DNA of 64,000 bases from an uncultured Armatimonadota bacterium. GTDB lineage: Bacteria > Armatimonadota > Fimbriimonadia > Fimbriimonadales > Fimbriimonadaceae. Below, piece after piece: positions 7,608 through 16,605 of this stretch. Where the stretch lies: positions 1-64,000 of the forward strand of contig CAIYLG010000013.1 in assembly GCA_903927025.1 (NCBI GenBank). Direction: 5' to 3'. Under the pieces are notes generated by a model. It did no database searches. It saw only the letters and a list, made by a program, of their open reading frames with translations, and was not told where the DNA came from. Within the stretch, counting starts at the first letter, position 1. Each line of letters opens with the position of its first letter. Made by a program: the position numbers and the translations under genes.

Positions 7608-8793
7608 TGGCTGCCTCCGATGGCATCATGGTTGGAGCAGCTCCAGCATCCCGAATTGACCCCAAAAAGGCTGGATCAGTCGCGGACAGCACTCGCGAGC
7701 GAGGATCAAAAGCAGCTGCATCGTAAACCAGAGGAACCACACTCGTGCCAGTGGCGCCCAACCGCTGAATAGCATCTACAAGAGTTGCGTCTGCCACTGC
7801 CAGCATCACAAAGAGCACACTTCCGGGAGGAAACTGACCCGCCAAAGCCATCGCCTGCTCTCCGATCGACTCCTTTGCGTCCGCCTGAATGGAAGCAATC
7901 TCCTCGTAGATTTCGTGAGTTCGCTCCTGCACGGAACCATGCGAAGGATTATTGTCCAGCCCTGGAAACTCAACTTTCGCGCCCATCCTCAGAAAAGTCT
8001 CTGCCAGAAAAACGGCGTGGCCACAGATGAGTTCCAGTGAAGTCTTAGCCCCAAATCCTATCTCAGTCCCAGCGGTGTTTTGGATGAGAAATGCGGCGGC
8101 TGAGTGGGTCCCTGCCTCAAATTCCTTGACGAGGAGCTGTCCGGTCTTCGCGGTGGAACGCCAATGGACATGGCGAAGTGAGTCTCCCTGGACGTACTGC
8201 CGAACTCCTCTTGGCTCTAGGCCAGCGCCCCGCGTTTGTCCGCTCTCCGCCTCGCTGATTCCCCAACCCGCTGCCGCGGGAAGTTCTACGGAGACGGGAA
8301 TAGGTCTAGGAAGCACCGTCATCTCTGCCGGAGTGGTTTCGTAGCGCCTGCGCTGAACGTAGAGGCCAAGCGCATCCGTCCCCTCTACCGTGAGGCCGCT
8401 CCAACGGTACCGGCCACGTTTGAGCGGCCGAAACTGATACTGAGTTTGGATGGGCAAGTCATAAGCTGCCGCAATCGGCAGACTCGGCGACAGATCCGAG
8501 ATGAGCAGCCTGGGTGGTCGATTGTCTCGAACATCAATGAGCGGCCTTCGGATCTTCTTTTCGCTCCAAACGGTGATCTCCACCGTAACAAGATCACCCA
8601 CCCGAACGCTTGCCGGTGTGATCCGCTCGAAGCGAAGCCCAAGCACGGACAAACGTGCCTGGATGCGACAAGCGATGATCGTGGCGACGAGAGCCGTGCC
8701 CATATAAAACAGGGCCGGAGAATCCAGCATCAGGGCAACGACCGCCAAAAAGGCGGACGCCAACGTCAGGGTAAAGCCAGCAACGTTTCTCAA
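7591..8793 (-). CDS. DUF58 domain protein
   Basis: Two hydrophobic segments at residues 4-40 anchor the protein. A beta-rich linker follows, then the DUF58 core with RGVRQYVQGDSLRHVHWRST (about 194-214) and the conserved KTGQLLVKEFE. The C-terminal part resembles a vWA-like fold (GSVLFVMLAVADATLVDAIQ) but shows no clear MIDAS DxSxS. DUF58 proteins work with MoxR ATPases, probably in assembling or activating envelope complexes. Here the gene starts 6 nt downstream of the MoxR gene and overlaps the transglutaminase gene, giving one operon. The biochemical role is not known. Confidence 0.85.
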   Translation of the reverse strand: MRNVAGFTLTLASAFLAVVALMLDSPALFYMGTALVATIIACRIQARLSVLGLRFERITPASVRVGDLVTVEITVWSEKKIRRPLIDVRDNRPPRLLISDLSPSLPIAAAYDLPIQTQYQFRPLKRGRYRWSGLTVEGTDALGLYVQRRRYETTPAEMTVLPRPIPVSVELPAAAGWGISEAESGQTRGAGLEPRGVRQYVQGDSLRHVHWRSTAKTGQLLVKEFEAGTHSAAAFLIQNTAGTEIGFGAKTSLELICGHAVFLAETFLRMGAKVEFPGLDNNPSHGSVQERTHEIYEEIASIQADAKESIGEQAMALAGQFPPGSVLFVMLAVADATLVDAIQRLGATGTSVVPLVYDAAAFDPRSRVLSATDPAFLGSIRDAGAAPTMMPSEAANEDSR

Positions 8794-8799
8794 TGGAAT

Positions 8800-9750
8800 T
8801 TAGCCGACGGGGATAGGCGTCTTGACTGCATCAAGAATTCCGTCGATAACCTGCTCGGTTGTGAGCCCCTTCGCCCGGACTTCCGCACGTGGGATCACTC
8901 GGTGAGCAAGAACCGGGCCAGCCATTTCCTTGACATCTTCTGGCCGCACGAAATCGTATCCATTTACTGCCGCCGTGGCCTGGGCCGCTCTCATGAGGTG
9001 CAGCGAGCCTCTTGGTGAGGCACCCACTAAGAACTGATTGCTCTCACGGGTTGCGCGAACCACGTCAACGATGTACTCCCGGATGGATGCGTGCACAAAA
9101 ATATCTCGCACCAGACTCTGCATCTCGGAGAGAACATCCAGGCTGATCACGTTCTGAACAAGCTCGAGGGGGTGTGAAACTTGCTGCTGGCTCAGAATCG
9201 CCGCCTCAGAGTCACGGTCTGGATATCCAAGTGAGATTCGGGCGAAAAAGCGATCCATCTGCGCTTCTGGCAACGGGTAGGTACCCGTCATTTCGATGGC
9301 ATTCTGTGTCGCAATGACAAAGAATGGCTGTGGCAAGCGGCGAGTTTCTCCATCCGTTGTCGTTTGGCTCTCTTCCATCGCTTCCAAGAGGGCAGATTGC
9401 GTTTTGGGAGTTGCGCGGTTGATTTCGTCGGCAAGGACGACATTTCCGAAAATTGGGCCCGGACGAAATTCAAACTGTCCGTTCTTTTGGTTGTAAACCG
9501 AACTTCCGGTGATGTCTGACGGCAGAAGGTCAGGTGTGAACTGAATCCGGCGGAATTCACCCCCAATGCTCTTGGCAAGCGACTTCGCAAGGGTTGTCTT
9601 TCCTACCCCCGGAATGTCCTCAATGAGCAGATGCCCCTTACAGAGCATGGCGATGACAGCCTTCTTGACCGTGTTTGGTTTACCAACGATGACGCGCTCG
9701 ACTTCCTGAATAATGGACTCTGCGCTGGATACGATGCTTGACGTTATCAA
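8800..9750 (-). CDS. MoxR-family AAA+ ATPase
   Basis: Walker A EDIPGVGKTTLAKSLA lies near residue 44 and Walker B VVLADEINRATPKTQSALLE near 105. Sensor-1 FFVIATQNAIEMTGTYPLPE follows, then the lid domain with GASPRGSLHLMRAAQA. This is the standard MoxR (AAA_3) architecture, and the length is normal. MoxR ATPases act as chaperones for vWA/DUF58 partners, here encoded immediately downstream. I take the TTG at 9750 as the start because AGGGAG lies about 8 nt before it; a TTG at 9756 is possible. It heads the operon and is divergent from the ROK kinase gene. Confidence 0.88.
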   Translation of the reverse strand: MITSSIVSSAESIIQEVERVIVGKPNTVKKAVIAMLCKGHLLIEDIPGVGKTTLAKSLAKSIGGEFRRIQFTPDLLPSDITGSSVYNQKNGQFEFRPGPIFGNVVLADEINRATPKTQSALLEAMEESQTTTDGETRRLPQPFFVIATQNAIEMTGTYPLPEAQMDRFFARISLGYPDRDSEAAILSQQQVSHPLELVQNVISLDVLSEMQSLVRDIFVHASIREYIVDVVRATRESNQFLVGASPRGSLHLMRAAQATAAVNGYDFVRPEDVKEMAGPVLAHRVIPRAEVRAKGLTTEQVIDGILDAVKTPIPVG

Positions 9751-9872
9751 ATACAACTCTCCCTGAACTACGAAGCCAATCTATTAGATCGCACCATCGG
9801 TTATCTCTAGTTGACAACTTTACAGATTTTCTTAATTCCATGACGCCCAAGCGTGCGAGAAAGTCACCCTGC

Positions 9873-9888
9873 TACAATTCCGCCCGTG
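9873..9888 (+). promoter_or_regulatory. TACAAT -10 box, likely leaderless promoter of the ROK kinase
   Basis: TACAAT is followed by 7 nt and then the GTG start codon, placing the expected transcription start at or next to the first codon. No Shine-Dalgarno sequence is present. A TTGACA at 9811 is too far away to pair with it; it could serve a second promoter. Confidence 0.5.
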
Positions 9889-10905
9889 GACAGGAAGTGT
9901 GTCATTGGCGTCGATCTGGGTGGGACAAATGTCCGTGCCGGCGCGTTCTACGAAGACGGCAGCGAAGCGGGGGAAAGTTTCAGCAATCCCTCAAATGCTC
10001 AACATGGTGTTTCTGCGGTTCTTGAAGCAGTCGCGAAGACCGTTTTAGAAGCTGAAGCGGCTGCAAAAACGAAGCCCACCAGCGTTGGACTTGCCATTCC
10101 CGGACATATCGACGATGTGGCGGGATCTGTCGTTTGGGCACCCAACTTTGGCGAAGAAATCAACGGCGTATTCTCCTACTGGAAGAATGTGTCTATTCGA
10201 GAACCACTCTCCAAGCTGATCACCTTGCCGTTACACATGGGAAATGACGCCAACTTGGCAGCTTTGGGTGAATACAAGTTTGGAAGTGGAAAAAACAGTG
10301 CGAACTGCCTGGTCATGATCACCCTCGGTACCGGCGTGGGAGGCGGCGTTGTCCTCGCTCCAGCCTCGGTCCAGGGCCAATCCAGAGGTCCCCTTGTCCT
10401 GCTCGGCGGCAACAAGGGTGGGGTTGAGCTGGGTCACACCATCGTGAGCTATCAGGGTCCAGACTGCAACGCCGGAGAATACGGAAGTCTGGAAGGCTAT
10501 ATAGGACGCGATGCCATCATTCGCAGGGCTCAGCACCGGCTCAACAGGGGCCGCAAGAGCCTTCTGAGTGACCTAGTCGGCGGCGATTTTTCCAAACTCA
10601 CACCCCTCCATCTCTCGGAAGCGGCAGAGAAGGGTGATGAGGTTTCGATTGAAATCTTCGAAGAGGTTGGCACCATGCTCGGCGTAGGCATTGCCAACTT
10701 CATCACGACATTCGCGCCCGATATTGTTGCTGTTGGCGGACAGATCGCAAAGGCGGGTGAACTCATCTTGGGTCCAGCGCGCAAAACGGCTCGAAATATT
10801 GCGATTCCGTCCCTGTTTGATGACGCTCGCATCATCCTTGCAGAGCAGATCGGTGAAGCAGGAATGTTGGGTGGCGCAGCGCTCGCTCTGGAATCTGGTG
10901 AGTAG
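9886..10905 (+). CDS. ROK-family sugar kinase (glucokinase-like)
   Basis: The N-terminal phosphate loop CVIGVDLGGTNVRAGAF, the substrate-side segment GNDANLAALGEYKFGSGK and the ATP-binding LVMITLGTGVGGGVV identify a ROK kinase, which phosphorylates glucose or a related hexose with ATP. The usual zinc-binding CxCGxxGCxE is degenerate here (CNAGEYGSLE), keeping only the first Cys. I chose GTG at 9886: a TACAAT box at 9873-9878 lies 7 nt before it, as for a leaderless transcript, and the protein then starts at MDRKCVIGVD. A GTG at 9853 would add 11 unconserved residues. It is followed by the E2 gene 55 nt downstream. Confidence 0.85.
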   Translation: MDRKCVIGVDLGGTNVRAGAFYEDGSEAGESFSNPSNAQHGVSAVLEAVAKTVLEAEAAAKTKPTSVGLAIPGHIDDVAGSVVWAPNFGEEINGVFSYWKNVSIREPLSKLITLPLHMGNDANLAALGEYKFGSGKNSANCLVMITLGTGVGGGVVLAPASVQGQSRGPLVLLGGNKGGVELGHTIVSYQGPDCNAGEYGSLEGYIGRDAIIRRAQHRLNRGRKSLLSDLVGGDFSKLTPLHLSEAAEKGDEVSIEIFEEVGTMLGVGIANFITTFAPDIVAVGGQIAKAGELILGPARKTARNIAIPSLFDDARIILAEQIGEAGMLGGAALALESGE

Positions 10906-10960
10906 GCTTGGGATGGGCGGGTAATCTGTGGCCCGTGTTTATCGGAGGATCGATTAGCGG

Positions 10961-12223
10961 ATGACCGAAGTGATCATGCCCAAAATGGGCGACGGAATGG
11001 AAGAAGGCACTCTCGTCGAGTGGCTGAAGAAGGACGGCGAGAAGGTCAAGTCGGGAGAAATCATCGGCACCATTCAAACCGACAAGGCAACTCTTGAATT
11101 GGAGTCGCCTGGTAGCGGAACTCTCTCCGGCCTCCTGCTGAAAGGCGGCGAGACGGTACCGGTAGGTGTGCCAATTGCGCTCATCCTGAAGGATGGAGAA
11201 TCTCTCCCTGCAGGTTGGGGAAGCAAGGACTACGTCCCCTCAGCAAACGGCTCTGCCGCCGTCGCTGAAAGTCCAGCATCTCCTGCAGCAGCACCCGCTG
11301 AGGCAACAACGACTCCGGTGACAGCCGAAGTCCCCGTCTCAGAAGGACGCATCAAGGCAAGCCCCCTTGCAAAGAAGATTGCAGCAGAAAAAGGAATCAG
11401 CCTAAGCGGAGTGACCGGTTCCGGTCCTGGAGGCAGAATTGTCGAGAAGGACGTTCTCGCTGCTGGCCCAGCGCCATCCGCTCCAGTAGCGGCTCCGACT
11501 GCTCCAACGCCGGCCCCCGTACCTGTCGTTACGGCAACTGAATCGGACGTCGTTGTCCCCCTCGGCAGGCTCCGGCAAATCACCGCGAAGCGAACTCAGG
11601 AGAGCAAGCAGCAGGTCCCCCATTTCTACGTCACGGTAGAAGTCGATGTCGAGAAGATTCTCGCCCTTCGAAGCATGTTTGAAGAGGAAGGAAGCGGCAA
11701 AGTCAGCATCAACGACTTTGTGGTGAAGGCCTCTGCATTGGCGCTAAAGGATATGCCTGAGATCAACTCGGTATTCCAAGGCACAACCCTTCTTCAGATT
11801 GGCGGTGTGCACGTTGGTATCGCCGTTGCAATCGCAGACGGTCTAACGGTCCCTGTGATTAAGAACGCGCAGAACCTCAGCCTCAGACAGCTGTCGGTTA
11901 AGGCGAAGGAACTCGCTAAGAAAGCCAAAGAGAACAAGCTCAGCATGGATGAGCTCACGGGCTCGACCTTCGCAATTTCCAACATGGGAATGTTGGACGT
12001 GGACAACTTCATCGCCATCGTCAATCAGCCAAACAGCGCCATTCTCGCCATTGCTTCAGTTCGCAAGAAGGTCGTTGCTACCGATGATGATCAGATCGAA
12101 ATTCGAAGTCGAATGAACATCACCTGCTCATTCGATCACCGAGTGGTGGATGGAGCGATCGGAGCCAAGTTCATCAACGTCGTCAAGGGATACCTTGAGA
12201 ATCCAACGCGACTCTTAAGCTAA
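10961..12223 (+). CDS. 2-oxoacid dehydrogenase E2 (dihydrolipoamide acyltransferase)
   Basis: This is the core subunit that transfers the acyl group from E1 to CoA in a pyruvate- or branched-chain-type complex. The lipoyl domain spans residues 1-80, with the modified Lys42 in QTDKATLELES. An Ala/Pro/Thr-rich hinge runs to about 125, and the E3-binding domain has ASPLAKKIAAEKGISLSGVT and GSGPGGRIVEKDV. A second hinge leads to the catalytic domain with the HxxxDG motif at His393 in CSFDHRVVDG. Only one lipoyl domain is present. E1 and E3 genes are not in the window. It follows the ROK kinase by 55 nt and ends before a strong terminator. Acyl specificity cannot be read from the sequence. Confidence 0.88.
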   Translation: MTEVIMPKMGDGMEEGTLVEWLKKDGEKVKSGEIIGTIQTDKATLELESPGSGTLSGLLLKGGETVPVGVPIALILKDGESLPAGWGSKDYVPSANGSAAVAESPASPAAAPAEATTTPVTAEVPVSEGRIKASPLAKKIAAEKGISLSGVTGSGPGGRIVEKDVLAAGPAPSAPVAAPTAPTPAPVPVVTATESDVVVPLGRLRQITAKRTQESKQQVPHFYVTVEVDVEKILALRSMFEEEGSGKVSINDFVVKASALALKDMPEINSVFQGTTLLQIGGVHVGIAVAIADGLTVPVIKNAQNLSLRQLSVKAKELAKKAKENKLSMDELTGSTFAISNMGMLDVDNFIAIVNQPNSAILAIASVRKKVVATDDDQIEIRSRMNITCSFDHRVVDGAIGAKFINVVKGYLENPTRLLS

Positions 12224-12238
12224 AGTAGCTGGGGTGAA

Positions 12239-12276
12239 AAGGGTCTAGGGCGACAGCGTCCTAGACCCTTTTTTTT
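12239..12276 (+). terminator. Intrinsic terminator after the E2 gene
   Basis: An 11-bp perfect stem (AAGGGTCTAGG / CCTAGACCCTT) with a 10-nt loop is followed by eight T residues. It closes the plus-strand E2 transcript and separates it from the convergent O-methyltransferase gene that ends at 12279. Confidence 0.9.
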
Positions 12277-12278
12277 GC

Positions 12279-12941
12279 CTAACGCTTTCTGGCGAAAGTG
12301 AGGCCGTCTCCAATTGGAATCAGGCAGGACTCCACGCGGGGGTCGTTGTGAATGTGGCTGTTGACCGTTCGGAGCGCCACCGTGTCATCGCTATTGTCGT
12401 CCGGATTGGCAACTTGCCCGCTCCACAGAACGTTGTCAATGAGCAGTAGGCCGTTAGGACGCAGAAGTTCAATGACGCGCTGGTAATAGTGGAGGTAGTT
12501 CGGCTTATCCGCGTCAATGAACGCCAGGTCAAAAGTGCCGGCTTCTCCCGCTGCCAACAACGCATCAAGAGTTTCCACGGCCGGAGCGATATGAAGCTTC
12601 ACCTTGTGGGAGATGCCCGTCTCCTCCCAGTATCGCCGTGCCATCGAAGTGAACTCTTCGCTAACATCACACGCTACAATCTCGCCATCTTCCGGAAGCG
12701 CCAGACCCACCGAAGTTGAACTGTATCCGGTGAACACTCCAACCTCCAAGTACCTCTTTGCCCCGATTAGCTTGACCAGGATGCTCATCAGGATCCCTTG
12801 ATCGGGACCAATCTGCATACCTGCGTTTTTCATCTGACTCGTCTCGAGCCTCAATCGGCTAAGAGCATCCGGCTCGTGGACCCAATTGTCCGCAACGTAT
12901 GACTTGAGAGCGTCGGGGAGAAGAAACGACTTGACCAGCAT
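12279..12941 (-). CDS. Class I SAM-dependent O-methyltransferase
   Basis: The protein resembles the caffeoyl-CoA/catechol O-methyltransferase family (Methyltransf_3). SAM-binding motif I is LEVGVFTGYSSTSVGLALPE (about residues 65-84), followed by VACDVSEEFTSMARRYWEE. The metal and substrate region LAFIDADKPNYLHYY and LLLIDNVLWSGQVANP supply the conserved Asp and Asp/Asn ligands. At 220 residues it has normal length. These enzymes methylate catechol-type hydroxyls in a divalent-cation-dependent way; the substrate here is unknown. A CATACT box 7 nt before the ATG suggests its own leaderless promoter, although smc lies 41 nt upstream in the same direction. Confidence 0.85.
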   Translation of the reverse strand: MLVKSFLLPDALKSYVADNWVHEPDALSRLRLETSQMKNAGMQIGPDQGILMSILVKLIGAKRYLEVGVFTGYSSTSVGLALPEDGEIVACDVSEEFTSMARRYWEETGISHKVKLHIAPAVETLDALLAAGEAGTFDLAFIDADKPNYLHYYQRVIELLRPNGLLLIDNVLWSGQVANPDDNSDDTVALRTVNSHIHNDPRVESCLIPIGDGLTFARKR

Positions 12942-12982
12942 GAAGCCAAGTATGTCCGAACAGCAGCTGCCGGAATGCGGAT

Positions 12983-15900
12983 CTAAACCGCGACGGGTTC
13001 AAGCTGCGGTTCGGCAGTTGGAATAGGCGGCAGCTTTGTAGGAAGCAGAGTTGATATCCCAGGTTCCTGCATCGTTACCCCAAGCCAAACCAGCGCAGAC
13101 TGAATCGTCGTGGGATTGTGGGTGATCACGATGAACTGCGAGCGATCCGTAAACTCATGGAGGAGCTTGGCAAATCTCTCGACGTTGGTTCCGTCCATGG
13201 GCGCATCTACCTCGTCCAATACGACGAGCGGACTCGGCTTTACGGAGAGCAGCGCGAAAAGGAATGCAGAGGCGCAGAGCGCCCTTTCGCCGCCACTTAG
13301 TAGAGCAAGCGGCTGTCTCTTCTTTCCTGGAAGCGTGATCTCAAGGTCAATGCCACTCTCGAGCACATGTTGCTCATCGGTGAGGACGATGCGACCTTCT
13401 CCTCCGCTGAACAGTTTGAGGAACATTTGGGAGAAGCTCTCCTGAACCGCAGTGAAGGTGTTGACGAACCGATCTCTCGTCAACTTGTCGAGTTCCCCGA
13501 TACTTCCCTGCACCTGTTCGATACCGGCGAGCACGTCGTCACGCTGTGCGGTGAGCTCCTCTAAGCGGGTCGTGAGCCGCATGTATGCGTCAATCGCGCC
13601 AACGTTCACGTCACCCATGGATCTGATTTCCCGGCGGAGACGATTGACTACCGTTTGAGCATCTGGCGGAATCTCATGGGTTCCCTCCTGCTCAAGTGCA
13701 TCCTCTTCCGAGATGCCGTACTCTTCCATCAATCTTTGCAGCGAGGCCACGCGCCGGGTTTCGGCACGCGATCGATTGAGTTCGGCTTGGTGAGTTGCAT
13801 CTCCAATCGCGGTCGCATTGGAGCGCGCAGCTTTGGCATCCTCGCTAAGTTCCAAACTGCGCTCCAGTAACCCCCTCTTTGTTGTCTGCGACTCCTGAAG
13901 CTTGGTCTCCGCCGCCAATTTCGCCAATTCCGATTCGGCTCGGTGCTGCTCAACCGTCACCATCTCAGCCCGAATCTTGGCGCGCTCGGGTTCAAGGTTG
14001 AGGAGGCGGTTTTTGCGCTGGAGTTCTGTTTCTTTAGCTATCTGAAGTCTGCGCTTGCCAGCGTAGCTGCGAGCTTGGGCTTGCGCAAGTCGTTGCTCCG
14101 CCTCACGAAGGCGCGCTTCTGCCTGCTCGGCGTCTGCCGATTTCGCAGCGAGTGCTTTGATGGCAACGTCCCGCTTTGCCTCCACTTCCTCAAGATTGAC
14201 CGGCTCCAGATCCGCAGACGCTGGCTTATTGAGCTGTTCTAGCTCATGGAGGAGACGATCTCGCGAGCGCTCCGTGGTCTTGAGCTCATCGCTGAGAGTT
14301 TGCAGATAGGCCCGGGATTCTTTCAGCTCAGTCAGGTCGCCCTGAATGCGCTGACGCTGATCTGCGATTCCCGCTTCCGCCTCTTGGCTCAAACGTCTAC
14401 GGGTCGCCGAACGCTTATCGTATTCGTTGATGACCTTGTCCAGACGGTCTAGCTCACGAGCAATGTCCCCAAGGTCAGCCTTGCGCTGCACCATGCCATA
14501 GCCCTGTTTGGACTGCTGGCCACCGGTTACCGCACCGCTGCTGTGGACCACTTCCCCTTCCAAGGTGACCATTCTTGCCCAACCCTGAGTTCGCGCAAGC
14601 TTGAGGGCAACGTCGATGTCTTCGACGATCACGACGCGGCCGAGGAGACTATCAATGACGGGACGATGCTTCCCGCGACACTGAATCAGCTCGCTTGCAC
14701 GTCCGACCACTCCACGCTCACCCAAAATGCGCCTGAGCTCGTGGTGAACCTCAGAGGGGCGCATCAGCGGAATCGGCTGGAAAGTCGCTCGCCCCGCTCG
14801 GTGCTGTTTCAGCCATTCAATTGCAGTTTTGGCGTCCTGCTGGTCATCCACGATTAGGTCATTGATGGAGCCGCCCAAGGCTGTTTCAATGGCGAGGGCA
14901 AAGTCTCGATCCACCTCAATCGCACTGCCGACCGGGGTGTACTCCGCGGATAGAATCCCTCGTTCTGCCGCCTCGACAACTGCCCTCGAGCCCTGAGTGA
15001 GGCCCTCGTGGGCTTCGATCGTCGCCTCAATGCCCCGGCGCCTGCCCTCAAGCGAAGCTTTTTCGGACATGGACTTGCGCACCGATTGCGCATCGGCTTC
15101 TTCCTCGCGCCGAACTTCGAGGAGCTTCGCTTCAAATTGCCGGATGGATTCGGTGAGCGAGTTGTTGACTTCAGAGAGTTCGTCGTAAGACTTCTGTGCC
15201 TCTGCGATCGCTTCACGTAAATCCGGAAGGGACGCTTCGATGCCTGCAAGTTCACGATCGGCGAGCTTCTTGCGCTCCAGCCGATGGGTGTTCTCCGCTT
15301 CGGCACGCAGCAGCTGAGAATTGCGCCTGCGTGCTTCATCCAACTCCCGCTCAACTTGGATGAGGGTCTTCCTAAGAGAGTCGGCCTCGGAACCTGCACC
15401 AGAAAGTTCCTTTCGAAGTGCGTCAAGGTCCTTGCTTTCCCTCTCCTCCTCCTCCAAGATTCCAGCGAGTTCTGCCTCAGTGTCTGAAATGTGGCTGGCA
15501 GTCTCTTCGGTATCCTCCGCAAGCGACTTCTCCTGCTCATCGAGATTGAGGAGTCGCTGTTGGAGCAGCTTAAGATTGCTGTCTGCCCGCTCTAGGGACG
15601 TGAGGCTCGCCTGCTGGCGGTCCCGGATGTCGTCCATCTCCTGCTCAAGTTCAGAAATTTTGGATCCTGTTCGCTTGGACTCCGCCTCTAGATTGTCTGC
15701 CCGAGCGAGTTCATCTCTCATCAGCTTCGCGGATTCTTCTAGGTGCTTTTCAAGTTGGCCAACCTCGCGGACCGCTTTCGCAACTTCATCGACAAGGAGT
15801 CCAATTTCGACTTCGCGGAGAGAGCCAATGATGTTCTTGTATCGAATGGCGACTTCCGCCTCATCGGCCAGTGGCTCCCGTTGAGCCTCCAGTTCGGTGA

Positions 15901-16483
15901 GGATATCGGTGACTCGACTCAGATGCTCTTGTGCCTGAGCCAAGCGGCGCTGACTCTCTACTTTTCGGACGCGGTATCGCTGGACTCCAGCCGCCTCATC
16001 GATCCAGCCTCGCCGATCTTCAGCCGATGCGGATAGGGCCGCGTCGATCTCTTTCTGGCCCACAATCGCGTAACCGGCTCGGCCGAGTCCCGAGTCCGCA
16101 AGGAGGTCGTAGATGTCCCTCAACCGGCAAGACTGTCGATTGATCGAATACTCCGTGTCTCCGCCTCGCGTGAGGCGCCTTGTGATGGAAACTTCTGGAG
16201 TGTCGATAGGCAACGATCCATCTTCGTTGTCGAACAGAAGGTTGACTTCGGCAAATCCTACGCCCTTTCTGCGGGGTGTACCGCTGAAGATGACATCCTG
16301 GCTGGTTTGCGCTCGCAAATGGCGAGAATTGCCTTCCCCGAGACCCCACAAGATCGCGTCGACAAGGTTGGACTTGCCGCAGCCGTTGGGCCCGACGACA
16401 GCGATTACCCCACCGTCGAGGTTGAACTCCGTACGGTCGGCGAAGGTCTTAAACCCAAAGATCTTTACCCGTTTCAGACGCAT
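12983..16483 (-). CDS. smc: Chromosome segregation ATPase SMC
   Basis: This is the full-length SMC of the condensin-like complex that compacts and segregates chromosomes. Walker A VVGPNGCGKSNLVDAI lies at about 29-44, a long coiled coil runs to about 500, and the hinge around 505-640 includes GSAIEVDRDFALAIETALGG. A second coiled coil follows, then the signature LSGGERALCASAFLFALLS (about 1064) and Walker B PLVVLDEVDAPMD. At 1166 residues it has the usual length. Partner genes scpA and scpB are not in the window. The ATG at 16483 fits the usual N-terminus MRLKRVKIFGFKTFADRTE. Confidence 0.95.
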   Translation of the reverse strand: MRLKRVKIFGFKTFADRTEFNLDGGVIAVVGPNGCGKSNLVDAILWGLGEGNSRHLRAQTSQDVIFSGTPRRKGVGFAEVNLLFDNEDGSLPIDTPEVSITRRLTRGGDTEYSINRQSCRLRDIYDLLADSGLGRAGYAIVGQKEIDAALSASAEDRRGWIDEAAGVQRYRVRKVESQRRLAQAQEHLSRVTDILTELEAQREPLADEAEVAIRYKNIIGSLREVEIGLLVDEVAKAVREVGQLEKHLEESAKLMRDELARADNLEAESKRTGSKISELEQEMDDIRDRQQASLTSLERADSNLKLLQQRLLNLDEQEKSLAEDTEETASHISDTEAELAGILEEEERESKDLDALRKELSGAGSEADSLRKTLIQVERELDEARRRNSQLLRAEAENTHRLERKKLADRELAGIEASLPDLREAIAEAQKSYDELSEVNNSLTESIRQFEAKLLEVRREEEADAQSVRKSMSEKASLEGRRRGIEATIEAHEGLTQGSRAVVEAAERGILSAEYTPVGSAIEVDRDFALAIETALGGSINDLIVDDQQDAKTAIEWLKQHRAGRATFQPIPLMRPSEVHHELRRILGERGVVGRASELIQCRGKHRPVIDSLLGRVVIVEDIDVALKLARTQGWARMVTLEGEVVHSSGAVTGGQQSKQGYGMVQRKADLGDIARELDRLDKVINEYDKRSATRRRLSQEAEAGIADQRQRIQGDLTELKESRAYLQTLSDELKTTERSRDRLLHELEQLNKPASADLEPVNLEEVEAKRDVAIKALAAKSADAEQAEARLREAEQRLAQAQARSYAGKRRLQIAKETELQRKNRLLNLEPERAKIRAEMVTVEQHRAESELAKLAAETKLQESQTTKRGLLERSLELSEDAKAARSNATAIGDATHQAELNRSRAETRRVASLQRLMEEYGISEEDALEQEGTHEIPPDAQTVVNRLRREIRSMGDVNVGAIDAYMRLTTRLEELTAQRDDVLAGIEQVQGSIGELDKLTRDRFVNTFTAVQESFSQMFLKLFSGGEGRIVLTDEQHVLESGIDLEITLPGKKRQPLALLSGGERALCASAFLFALLSVKPSPLVVLDEVDAPMDGTNVERFAKLLHEFTDRSQFIVITHNPTTIQSALVWLGVTMQEPGISTLLPTKLPPIPTAEPQLEPVAV

Positions 16484-16605
16484 TGGCAGGATGGATGTAG
16501 TCAGGCGAAGTTAGGCTGTCTACGGGTTAACGGACGTTGGGCCCAACCCCGTTTGATGCAGAACATTCAATTAGTTTTCCACCGTCCATCGTGCCAAAAT
16601 GAGGC

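Noticed and set aside
8236-9018. 260-aa plus-strand frame across the DUF58/MoxR junction
   Set aside because: Antisense to two well-supported genes and without any recognisable motif.
9811-9839. TTGACA with a downstream AT-rich -10 as main promoter of the ROK kinase
   Set aside because: No good -10 is found at 16-18 nt spacing, whereas TACAAT next to the GTG fits a leaderless start; it may be a weak second promoter.
14854-15540. 228-aa frame inside smc on the same strand
   Set aside because: Out-of-frame reading of the coiled-coil region, very Arg/Ser-rich; smc is intact around it.
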